From contig NZ_JAKVME010000001.1 in the NCBI RefSeq assembly GCF_022483985.1, positions 2,572,082-2,636,081 on the forward strand: a stretch of 64,000 nt of DNA. Direction: 5' to 3'. The notes under the pieces were generated by a model. The model saw only the letters and a program-made list of their open reading frames with translations, searched no databases and was not told the DNA's origin. Source of the DNA: Acetobacter sp. GTDB taxonomy: Bacteria; Pseudomonadota; Alphaproteobacteria; Acetobacterales; Acetobacteraceae. Made by a program: the position numbers and the translations under genes. Shown here in pieces: positions 56,655 to 64,000 of this stretch (within the stretch, counting starts at the first letter, position 1; each line of letters opens with the position of its first letter).

Positions 56655-56734
56655 TACGGAAACAAGAGACCCTACCTGAAGGACAGACTGGTAACACCCG
56701 TCAGATCAGAAACACACCATCCATGATCCGGCAG

Positions 56735-56844
56735 GCTAGAGCAACATCTGATCAGACGGAATCGTCTGGTCGGATAAAGTTGCTCGATAAACAATGAGTT
56801 AGAGCGGTATCCGTGATCCAGTCTGAACGGATACCGCTCTAATC
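56735..56844 (-). repeat. Intergenic repeat family 2, copy 2
   Basis: Reverse-strand copy of the 18372-18481 element: GATTAGAGCGGTATCCG...GATGTTGCTCTAGC. Its left part forms a 16-bp perfect stem, TTAGAGCGGTATCCGT / ACGGATACCGCTCTAA (56799-56842). It lies just beyond the permease stop at 56850. Confidence 0.88.
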
Positions 56845-56849
56845 CTGCC

Positions 56850-58385
56850 TCAGCTTCTGACACTCAGCTCCTCGGCGATCTCCTCCTCCAGCATGCTCTC
56901 GGTCACTGTCGGCGCAAGACCACCCAGCGGCGGTCCCTTGAAGCGCCTCTTCTCGACGAGGAACCAGCCTGCCAGCAGCACGACCACAATCCCCACCACG
57001 TAACTGATCAGAATGTCGTTGGGCGGCTGGATGCCGATCCAGACCAGCACCAGCGAGCCCAGAACTGTGACGATCGCAAACGGCGTGGACAGCGCCCCCA
57101 GACGGAACGGTCCCGTCATCACATCGCGCTTGCGCTGCGCCAGAATGCCCGCTCCGATTGGCATGGCGTAGGAAACATACAGGAAGATGGCGCAACCCGC
57201 TGCGAGCGCCGCGAAAGCGGACGAGTAGAGCGTCACGGCGCAGGACAGGAACGCCACCAGCCAGATGGCCGGAACCGGCGTCCGGTAGGTCGGGCTGACA
57301 TAGCGCCACAGCTTCGAGCCCGGCAGTCCGCCGTCACGACCGAAGGCGAACACCATGCGGGAGGTGGAGGTCATGCCTGCCAGCGCGCATAGATAGTTGG
57401 CGACGACGATCATCACGTACATCAGGCTGCGCAGCCAGCCCGGCACGGGAAGCTGGGCGAGCAGGTTGAAAAACACGTCCCCCCCCTGCGAAGCCGACGC
57501 CGTCGGGTCCGGCATGGCGAGCACGAACGAGCACACCATGACGAAGCCGAACAGTCCCGAGATCATGACGGCGTTGATCATGCCGCGCGGCACGACGTTC
57601 CTTGCGTCGATCGTCTCTTCCGCCACATGCGCGGAAGCGTCAAAGCCTGTGATGGTGTAGGCCGGGAGAATGAGGGACAGACAGAACGCATAGATCAGAC
57701 TGTCGGAATGCGGGAAGACGCCGCCACCCGCAGCCCCCGTGTTGTTCACGATGGAGACCAGCCGCTCCCAATGGAAGCCCGGCGCACAATACAGCATCAT
57801 GATGGTGAGCAGCACGGCGGCGAACAGAATCAGATAGCCGGAAAAATCCGTCAGAATTTTCGTGATCTTGATGCCGACATGATTGAACAGCGCCTGTGAG
57901 GCCGCGATCAGGGAAACGCCCACGATCTGGTGCCCGTAGCCCCAGCCGGAGATATCAACCCCGAAAATCTTGCCCAGAATGAGCTGCGTGAACAGCGTGT
58001 AGGCGCCGACATTCACCGAGGCCAGCACGAAGATCAGACCCAGCAGGTTCACCCACGCCGTGGCCCAGCCCCAGCCACGCCCTCCGAGAATGGACGACCA
58101 GTGATACAGACCGCCCGCGGTCGGATAGGCCGAGGCAATCTGGCCCATCGAGCAGGCGACGATGGTGGCGAAGAGTGTCCCCACAACCCAGCCCACGGCG
58201 ACACCGAAGCCTCCCAGCGATGAAAAGCCGAGCTGGAAGGACGTGATGCCGCCAGCAAGAATGCAGATGATGGAAAAGGAAATGGCGAAGTTGGAGAAGC
58301 CCTTCATGCTTCGCGAAAGTTCCTGAGCGTAACCCATGGAAGCGAGTACGCCTGCGTCCTCGTCGCTATGGTGGTTGGTCTCCAT
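56850..58385 (-). CDS. APC-superfamily amino acid permease
   Basis: 511 residues with about 12-13 membrane helices, opening with FSNFAISFSIICILAGGITSF. Motifs YAFCLSLILPAYTITGFDASAHVAEETIDA and TSTSRMVFAFGRDGGLPGS are those of the amino acid/GABA/choline permease group. It is 99 bp after the kinase gene and probably in the same unit. Substrate not determinable. Confidence 0.9.
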   Translation of the reverse strand: METNHHSDEDAGVLASMGYAQELSRSMKGFSNFAISFSIICILAGGITSFQLGFSSLGGFGVAVGWVVGTLFATIVACSMGQIASAYPTAGGLYHWSSILGGRGWGWATAWVNLLGLIFVLASVNVGAYTLFTQLILGKIFGVDISGWGYGHQIVGVSLIAASQALFNHVGIKITKILTDFSGYLILFAAVLLTIMMLYCAPGFHWERLVSIVNNTGAAGGGVFPHSDSLIYAFCLSLILPAYTITGFDASAHVAEETIDARNVVPRGMINAVMISGLFGFVMVCSFVLAMPDPTASASQGGDVFFNLLAQLPVPGWLRSLMYVMIVVANYLCALAGMTSTSRMVFAFGRDGGLPGSKLWRYVSPTYRTPVPAIWLVAFLSCAVTLYSSAFAALAAGCAIFLYVSYAMPIGAGILAQRKRDVMTGPFRLGALSTPFAIVTVLGSLVLVWIGIQPPNDILISYVVGIVVVLLAGWFLVEKRRFKGPPLGGLAPTVTESMLEEEIAEELSVRS

Positions 58386-58484
58386 TGAGAGATCCTCTGC
58401 TGTTCATGTCCCGGCATGTCGGCCGTCGTCGGGGCATGATGACCCTGATCACCGCATTATCATGACGATATTGCAATGATGCAA

Positions 58485-59924
58485 TCAGCTTTTTGCATGG
58501 CCTTCGATCGCCTGCCGGGTCACCTGATCAAACGCATCCTGCCAGAGCGCCTCTGCTCCGCCAGACAGGGGCTCGACCACGCGCCAGCCAGCCTCCCTCG
58601 CCGGAACAGGCCGCACGCTCTCACCCTCCAGCCAGAAACGCCCCAGTCCAGCCGCCGTCACATCGATCAGCTCCGGCACATGCACCGTGACGCCCAGACA
58701 GTTCGCCAGAAACTGCGTGAACCAGTGATTGCTCACCAGCCCGCCATCGACAGAGATCCGGGTGGCCGTCCGCCCGCTTGCCGCAGCGAACGTCCTGACA
58801 AGCTGCACCGAGCGAAACGCGATGCCTTCCAGCACAGCCCGCGCCATGTCCGCCGGACGCGTATCCAGCCCAAGCCCGACCCAGCTTCCGCGTGCGTCCC
58901 TTTGCCACCACGGACAGCCCAGCCCCTGCAACGCAGGCAGAAAGAATACGCCTTTTTCAGCCGCCTGCGCTGCCGCCAGCGTTTTCTCATCCGCGCAGGA
59001 AAAATCCGGGCCGAGGCTTTCCACCCAGTTGACCGCAGCCCCCGCCGTCAGGATGCCGCCTTCCAGCGCATAGACGGCAGACTGTCCCGCAAACTGCCAT
59101 GCCACGGTGGGAAGCACGCCGCCTTCACCACCTTCACATGACCCCTCGCCTCCCAGAGCCAGAGCGAAAGCGCCTGTGCCGAACGTGATCTTCACATCAC
59201 CGGGATGCTGGAGCCCATGTCCATACAGCGCGGCCTGCTGATCGACGGCGCTCACACGGACCGGCACGTTCCGGTCACGCAGCAGCCCGAAATCGCCGAC
59301 AGTCGGCCGGATGGACGGCAGGCAGTCCATGGGAACGTCAAACAGACGACAGAGGGTCTCATCCCATTCACATGTCCGCAGATTCATCAGCGACGTGCGC
59401 GAGGCCGTGGAGACGTCGGTGGCAAAGACGCCGCACAGGCGATCAAGAAAGAAGGCGTCACTGGTGCCGAAACGCAGTCGTCCCTGCTCACGCAGAAGAC
59501 GGGCCTGCGGCACGTGGTCCAGATACCAGCGTAGCCGGGAAGCCGAGAAATAACAGTCCAGCGGCAGACCGGATCGCGCTTTGATCTCGGGCTCCAGCCC
59601 CTGTTCCTTCATGCGCGCCACAACATCGGCGGTGCGCGTGTCCTGCCACACGATGGCGGGACCGATGGGCACGCCGGTCTCGGCATCCCACGCCACAACA
59701 GTTTCACCCTGATTGGCCAGAGCCAGCGCGTCAATCGGTCCAGCCTCGGCGATCAGTTCCTCGATGTGACGCAGAATCTCTTCCGCATCATGCTCGACCA
59801 GACCCGGCGCAGGCAGGAACTGCTGGTGCGAACGTCGCCCCACCAGTTCCATCCGTCCGTCGCTCCAGACCCGATAGGCCTTGGTGCCAGTCGTCCCCTG
59901 ATCAATGGCGAGGCAGCTTTTCAT
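58485..59924 (-). CDS. FGGY-family carbohydrate kinase (glycerol kinase-like)
   Basis: 479 residues. ATP-phosphate motif LAIDQGTTGTKAYRVW; the FGGY second half has TFGTGAFALALGG and SVDGGLVSNHWFTQFLANCLG. It resembles glycerol kinase but is about 20 residues shorter. The ATG overlaps the upstream oxidoreductase by 4 nt. With a GlpA-like partner it probably phosphorylates glycerol or another polyol. Confidence 0.85.
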   Translation of the reverse strand: MKSCLAIDQGTTGTKAYRVWSDGRMELVGRRSHQQFLPAPGLVEHDAEEILRHIEELIAEAGPIDALALANQGETVVAWDAETGVPIGPAIVWQDTRTADVVARMKEQGLEPEIKARSGLPLDCYFSASRLRWYLDHVPQARLLREQGRLRFGTSDAFFLDRLCGVFATDVSTASRTSLMNLRTCEWDETLCRLFDVPMDCLPSIRPTVGDFGLLRDRNVPVRVSAVDQQAALYGHGLQHPGDVKITFGTGAFALALGGEGSCEGGEGGVLPTVAWQFAGQSAVYALEGGILTAGAAVNWVESLGPDFSCADEKTLAAAQAAEKGVFFLPALQGLGCPWWQRDARGSWVGLGLDTRPADMARAVLEGIAFRSVQLVRTFAAASGRTATRISVDGGLVSNHWFTQFLANCLGVTVHVPELIDVTAAGLGRFWLEGESVRPVPAREAGWRVVEPLSGGAEALWQDAFDQVTRQAIEGHAKS

Positions 59925-61129
59925 TTCTCCACCTCCAGCCGGAGTGTGGACACGCCCGACAGCGAGGCAGCGGGAACAGCCAGTTCCACCCGCCGCTCAG
60001 GCAGGACGCTGACACGTCGAGACGCCACGGTGCGCCCCTGTTCATCCGACAGACGAAGCACGCCCCGCTGCGGCGTTTCCATCCGCGCATGCAGGACGAT
60101 TCTACCCCGTGGCGCGGCATGGAGACGCTGCGGCCAGACGTTGGCCACCCCTTGCCAACATGTCACCGACACGGCGGAACCGGGGTCTGGCAATCTGCCT
60201 TCCAGCGCCCGCAGGATCATCCGTGCGGCGGCGCGTCCTTCCAGCGCCGCCTGTCCAGAATGTTCCACTGCCCGCAACACATTGCCCGCCGCGAAGACCT
60301 GCGGGTCCAGTGTCCGGAAGGTCGAATCAATCACCGGCCCCCGCGTGCCACCGTCCAGCGCAAAGCCGGATGTCCGGGCCAGAATGGCATCCGGCACAAA
60401 TTGTCCTGTGAACACGACACCGTCGCAGGCCAGTGTCCGCCGCTCGCCATCCTGCTCAATTTCCACACCATCGACCTTGTCGCCACCAAGGATCGAAACG
60501 AGCGTCGTGTTCAGCAGGATGGGCGTGCCATACATCATCGACGCCAGCACATCGGCCGGACGCTGTGCTGTGATGCGTGTATTTTCCTCGATCATGGCGA
60601 CAGGCTTCACCTGCCCATGCCGCGCCGTCATCAGGGCGGAAAACGACACCAGTTCACTGCCGATGATGACCGGATTCCGGAAGGGACGCAGGCCCTTCAT
60701 CACCATCTCCTGAAACGCGCCGGTTGTGGTCACCCCCCAGGGCCGCGTGCCGGAGACAAGACGTGGCCCACGTGGTGTCTCCCGTGTGCCGGTGGCGAGC
60801 AGAACGGCACGAGCCTGCCATGTTTCCAGCCCGCGTTCCGTGGACACATGCACAATACCGCCGGGCTCAATCCCTGTTACGGTCGTATCGGTGAGGATCG
60901 GCACGCCCGCCGCCTCCGTCAGTGCGCGGGCGTAGCGCGGCCCTCTCCACATCCGACCAAAGTCCAGCATGCCGAACCCGAGATGCCCGCAATAACGCGG
61001 CAGGCCTCCCGGCTCACCCGTGCGTTCCAGCACGGCAATCTTCTCAACGCCCGCGCGCCTCAGGACACGGGCCGCGCTGAGACCGGCAGGCCCAGCCCCG
61101 ACGATCAGGACATCATACATCACGCCCAT
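59921..61129 (-). CDS. FAD/NAD(P)-dependent oxidoreductase
   Basis: 402 residues. An N-terminal FAD motif (YDVLIVGAGPAGLSAARVLRRAG) and a central pyridine-nucleotide region (GSELVSFSALMTARHGQ), with VFAAGNVLRAVEHSGQAALEGRAAARMI near the end. It resembles the HcnB/OoxA flavoprotein group but lacks a BFD-type [2Fe-2S] cluster domain. It overlaps the GlpA-like gene by 17 nt and the kinase by 4 nt, so the three make a coupled operon. Confidence 0.88.
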   Translation of the reverse strand: MGVMYDVLIVGAGPAGLSAARVLRRAGVEKIAVLERTGEPGGLPRYCGHLGFGMLDFGRMWRGPRYARALTEAAGVPILTDTTVTGIEPGGIVHVSTERGLETWQARAVLLATGTRETPRGPRLVSGTRPWGVTTTGAFQEMVMKGLRPFRNPVIIGSELVSFSALMTARHGQVKPVAMIEENTRITAQRPADVLASMMYGTPILLNTTLVSILGGDKVDGVEIEQDGERRTLACDGVVFTGQFVPDAILARTSGFALDGGTRGPVIDSTFRTLDPQVFAAGNVLRAVEHSGQAALEGRAAARMILRALEGRLPDPGSAVSVTCWQGVANVWPQRLHAAPRGRIVLHARMETPQRGVLRLSDEQGRTVASRRVSVLPERRVELAVPAASLSGVSTLRLEVEK

Positions 61130-62537
61130 CTCCCCTCTGGCTCCCCCTGATCGGAGTAACCAGTCCTGGCAGATGCGTCTCCGCGAGTTCCATGACCCGG
61201 CGTGTACAGTAAAAACCCTGACAGCGGCCCATCATGCAACGTGTCCGACGTCGCAGACCACCAAGCGTGCCTGCCGGAAGCACTTCATCGGTCAGAGCGG
61301 TTTTGATCTCCTTCTCCGTGACACGCTCACAGTGACAGGCGATCGGTCCACGCTCCGGCAGCATCCATGGACGCGGCAGTTCCTCCACCAGATTGGGCAT
61401 CTGCGGCAAAGTCACATCCCGCAGCGGCGCAGGGTCCGCGAAGGTGTCGCGATATAGCGCCACAACATGCTCGGCGATCCCCAGCGCGCCGGTCAGACCG
61501 GTCGAACGGATGCCACCCACGGTGATCCAGCCTTCAGTCTTCAGGGCTTCGATCTGATAATCGCTGAACTGCGTGGCGGGGCGCAGACCCGCATAGGTGG
61601 TTGTGACATCATGCTCGCGCAGGGCGGGAATAATCCGAAAAGCGGCCTTCCGAAGCGCTTCAAGGTTATCATGATCGACTGTAGGAAATTCGCGTTCCTG
61701 CTGCGGCTCGGCGGTCGGGCCGACAAGGACATTGCCGAACACCGTACGCGTGACGACCACGCCTTTCGTCAGCGCCGTCGGCACCGGCAGGATGATCGTG
61801 CGGAACAGGTCATAGGCCGTCTTGTCGAAGACCACGAACTGCCCCTTGCGGGGCGTAATCTGAAACGGCGAGGGGCGTGCAATGGCTTCGACCAGATCGC
61901 CATAATTCCCGGCGCAGTTGATGACCGTCCGGGCCTGTATGGCTGGTTTGCCCGCGAGGTCCAGATGCCAGGCACCTTCCCGTCTTACACCGTTCTCAAC
62001 CCGCGCCTGCCGTATCAACGTGCCACCATTGAGAAGCGCCTGCCGCGCATAGGCCATGGGCGCGGACCACGGGTCGATCAGATGCTCGCCCTCGACCAGC
62101 ACCGCGCCACGCACATCGTCTGCCAGAGCGGGTTCACGCTCCCTCACCTCACGCGCATCCAGACGCCTGACCGTCACGCCATTGCGCACCGCCTTCTCGA
62201 TGATTTTCGGAAACTGCGCGAGGTCCTCATCTGTCCAGGCGACAACCATGGCGCCGGTTTTCACCACGGACAGGTTCATGTCGGCACAGATTTCACGATA
62301 CAGGGCGTAACCACGCTGCACGCAGGCCGCTTCCAGCGTATCCGGCGTGGCGTCAAAACCGGTGTGCAGTATGGCGCTGTTGGCCTTGCTCGCACCCTCC
62401 AGCAGATCGCCGCCTTTTTCCAGCAGAACAGTGCGCGCACCCGCCAGCACGCAGGCGCGGAAGACAGCGCAGCCGACGACCCCTCCGCCGATGATCGCTA
62501 TGTCGTAAAGGCCGTCTCCCGCCATCATCTCCGTCAT
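61113..62537 (-). CDS. GlpA-like FAD-dependent oxidoreductase with BFD iron-sulfur domain
   Basis: 474 residues. FAD-binding DIAIIGGGVVGCAVFRACVL and the DAO/GlpD-type core are followed by a C-terminal BFD-like [2Fe-2S] domain with CHCERVTEKEI...RCMMGRCQGFYC cysteines (about 400-455). This is the layout of anaerobic glycerol-3-phosphate dehydrogenase GlpA and of the OoxB/LhgO-type dehydrogenases. ATG at 62537; gene order is oxidoreductase, oxidoreductase, kinase. Confidence 0.88.
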   Translation of the reverse strand: MTEMMAGDGLYDIAIIGGGVVGCAVFRACVLAGARTVLLEKGGDLLEGASKANSAILHTGFDATPDTLEAACVQRGYALYREICADMNLSVVKTGAMVVAWTDEDLAQFPKIIEKAVRNGVTVRRLDAREVREREPALADDVRGAVLVEGEHLIDPWSAPMAYARQALLNGGTLIRQARVENGVRREGAWHLDLAGKPAIQARTVINCAGNYGDLVEAIARPSPFQITPRKGQFVVFDKTAYDLFRTIILPVPTALTKGVVVTRTVFGNVLVGPTAEPQQEREFPTVDHDNLEALRKAAFRIIPALREHDVTTTYAGLRPATQFSDYQIEALKTEGWITVGGIRSTGLTGALGIAEHVVALYRDTFADPAPLRDVTLPQMPNLVEELPRPWMLPERGPIACHCERVTEKEIKTALTDEVLPAGTLGGLRRRTRCMMGRCQGFYCTRRVMELAETHLPGLVTPIRGSQRGDGRDV

Positions 62538-62834
62538 GCACCTGTCCAGAAAAGCCGCGCGATCATCATGCGCGGATTATGTTTTTCCATCGCAACAAGA
62601 TCAAGGCTGAACAGGCGCTGTCCGTGACAGCCGCCCGACGCCCCTTATCAGAATGGCTCTGCAAAACAGAAGATTTTCAGACAGAGGCGCAGATTGCGCC
62701 GTATGTGTTCAAACGGACTGTCAGAATCTTTCGGCGTTCATCGTCGCTGACAGGACCGGTGTGACCCGGTTCGGAAGCAGGTCGTCTCTGTCCAGAGGGC
62801 AACATACACAGGACGGAGCCCCAGACGGGGCCTG
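62538..62834. other. Upstream region of the oxidoreductase-kinase operon
   Basis: About 300 bp between the GlpA-like gene and the repeat. No supported gene, no recognisable operator; it should hold the operon promoter. Confidence 0.5.
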
Positions 62835-63003
62835 ATACCAACCCGGGAAAAGATTGACTCTTGTGACGACGTTTTCAGGGGTGTTGCCCCGAACCCCACC
62901 AAAGGTCATCGGCCTTTGGAAACCGTATTTATTATCAATAAATCGGAGTGCAGGCGGCCCCGTGTTGAGCTTTCACTATGTCACTGTCAAGGCGGGTTGG
63001 TAT
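62835..63003 (+). repeat. Intergenic repeat family 1, copy 6 (full length, with inverted ends)
   Basis: 169 bp, bounded by ATACCAACCCG and CGGGTTGGTAT (an 11-bp perfect inverted pair), with CAGGGGTGTTGCCCCG, CCAAAGGTCATCGGCCTTTGG and TTATTATCAATAAATCGG inside. Closest to the copy at 5283-5469 but lacking its GGGCC/GGTCCC stem region. Confidence 0.9.
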
Positions 63004-63038
63004 GAGACGGGACCGGAGTGAAATCCGGTCCCCACTGG

Positions 63039-63806
63039 TTATTTTGCTTTCCGCACTGCCGCGATGGCGGCTTTCAGGTCCGCTTCCGATACCGCACCCG
63101 GAATGACGGTCTTCTCGCCGATGATGAAGGTCGGTGTGCCATCGACGCCAACCTTGCGAGCCAGTTCGAGGTTTTCGTTGAGCAGGCTGGTGACGTCAGC
63201 ACCTTTCATGTCCTTCTCAAGCCTCGACACATCAAGGCCCACGGATCTGGCGATGGAACGGATACGGTCAATGGATGGCGGCTGGCTGTCCAGCATCAGG
63301 GTGTGCTGGAACTTGATGTAGGCATTCTGACGGGCCGAGGCCAGAAGCGCCTGCGCTTCAAGCTGGCTGTTCGGCCCCAGCACCGGAATGACCTTTTCGA
63401 CAAAACGGAGGTCCGGATCTTCGGCCACCAGCCGGTCGATCACCGGCAGCACCTTGCGGCAGTAAGGGCAGCGGGGATCGTAGAACTCGACAACCGTCAC
63501 GGAACCCTGCGGGTTGCCCAGCACGACATCCGTGGTGGTGGCGCTGAACTTGCCTGCGTTTTCATGCACGGCCTTCAGGCTGGCTTCCTGCTGCGCCGCT
63601 TCACCCTGAGCGCGCATGGCCGTCACAGCATCAGCAAGAATGGAAGGATCCTGTTTCAGGGCAGCGCGAACAATGTCCACGATCTCCTTGCGCTGGGCAG
63701 GAGAGAAGTCACCATCCGCGCGGGCGGGCAGGCTACTGAACAGGGAAATGGAGGTCAGCACGGCGAGCAATGCGGTGCGGACCCGGAAGCGTTGATTGCG
63801 TATCAT
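63039..63806 (-). CDS. DsbA/ScsC-family periplasmic thiol-disulfide protein
   Basis: 255 residues. A signal peptide (about 1-31, ending SSLPARA) precedes an ScsC-type N-terminal helix region (FSPAQRKEIVDIVRAALKQDPSILADAV), then a thioredoxin fold with CPYC (YDPRCPYCRKV), the inserted helical domain, and the cis-Pro in DGTPTFIIGEKTVIPGA. The ATG at 63806 is chosen because it opens directly into the signal peptide; one at 63863 is possible. Such proteins isomerise or oxidise disulfides in the periplasm. Confidence 0.92.
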   Translation of the reverse strand: MIRNQRFRVRTALLAVLTSISLFSSLPARADGDFSPAQRKEIVDIVRAALKQDPSILADAVTAMRAQGEAAQQEASLKAVHENAGKFSATTTDVVLGNPQGSVTVVEFYDPRCPYCRKVLPVIDRLVAEDPDLRFVEKVIPVLGPNSQLEAQALLASARQNAYIKFQHTLMLDSQPPSIDRIRSIARSVGLDVSRLEKDMKGADVTSLLNENLELARKVGVDGTPTFIIGEKTVIPGAVSEADLKAAIAAVRKAK

Positions 63807-63920
63807 GGGGCTGAGTGTAGCGGAGAGACAGGGCGGTGTGAACGTCTGGCCACAGGCGCTCATTGCAGCAGGACTGCGATAATCCGCTCACCGACAGGCT
63901 TTAATTTACGTGCTGAAAGC

Positions 63921-64000
63921 ATGCCAGACCGTTTCGAAGAAACTTCAGAAACGCTGCAGGAGGTCCGGAAAACCGTTTGTTTTCTACTGAACCGCCTGGA
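63921..64000 (+). CDS. Possible start of a gene running off the window
   Basis: ATG at 63921 opens MPDRFEETSETLQEVRKTVC... and is still open at the window edge (26 codons). It looks helical and charged, but no ribosome site is convincing. A minus-strand frame over the same bases, ending TGA at 63860, is also open. Neither can be judged from 80 bp. Confidence 0.25.
   Translation, partial: MPDRFEETSETLQEVRKTVCFLLNRL

Noticed and set aside
1..64000. CRISPR array, prophage or IS element
   Set aside because: No regularly spaced direct repeats, integrase, transposase or phage genes were seen. The intergenic repeats carry no open frames of their own.

Overview
The window is chromosomal DNA of an alphaproteobacterium, most likely an acetic acid bacterium (Acetobacteraceae). 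The signs are high GC, a class I lysyl-tRNA synthetase, the alphaproteobacterial order yceD-rpmF-plsX-fabH-ihfA-merR, COQ9 (ubiquinone), OpgGH glucan synthesis, a TonB siderophore receptor, and GC-rich intergenic repeats of a kind I associate with this family. The genus cannot be fixed from sequence alone. No prophage, transposase or CRISPR array is visible.

Layout. 0-5.1 kb: 5' part of rplK (minus strand), then divergent recX, a CHAP-fold lipoprotein gene, tatA, the methionine-salvage genes mtnB-mtnD-mtnC, and ribF. 5.5-9.3 kb (minus): an MprF-like membrane protein with a shortened synthase domain, and class I lysK. 9.4-15.3 kb (plus): an HtrA/Deg protease, a ModE-type DNA-binding protein, and opgG-opgH. 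15.5-18.1 kb: an AT-richer diguanylate cyclase, bacterioferritin, and an unknown gene behind a Fur-like box. 18.4-23.5 kb: comEC, a small protein with YPDV-type repeats, radA and a YidB-like gene. 23.7-31.6 kb: OmpA-like, suhB, efp, tRNA-Pro(GGG), the merR-ihfA-fabH-plsX-rpmF-yceD series, and bamE. 31.8-37.2 kb: a tightly overlapping def-coq9-marR-ompR-envZ operon, then rpsU, a small unknown gene and trxA.

37.3-49.0 kb (minus) is the most distinctive part. A type I secretion ABC exporter and HlyD adaptor head a run that continues with a 14-repeat Sel1 protein, a 1074-residue double glycosyltransferase, a ChW-like protein with a basic tail, and a second glycosyltransferase. It reads as a cell-surface glycosylation/export locus whose substrate is not known. 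49.2-63.8 kb: a small CxCC protein, metH, a Fur-box-controlled TonB siderophore receptor, and an operon of two flavin oxidoreductases plus an FGGY kinase followed by an APC permease (glycerol/polyol-type catabolism), then a ScsC/DsbA-like disulfide protein.

Two families of intergenic repeats are scattered between genes. Family 1 has six copies; two are bounded by inverted ends ATACCAAC...GTTGGTAT. Family 2 is about 110 bp with two copies. None interrupts a gene. Iron is a recurring theme: bacterioferritin, a perfect 15-bp Fur box before the siderophore receptor, and a weaker Fur-like box before the unknown gene convergent with bfr.
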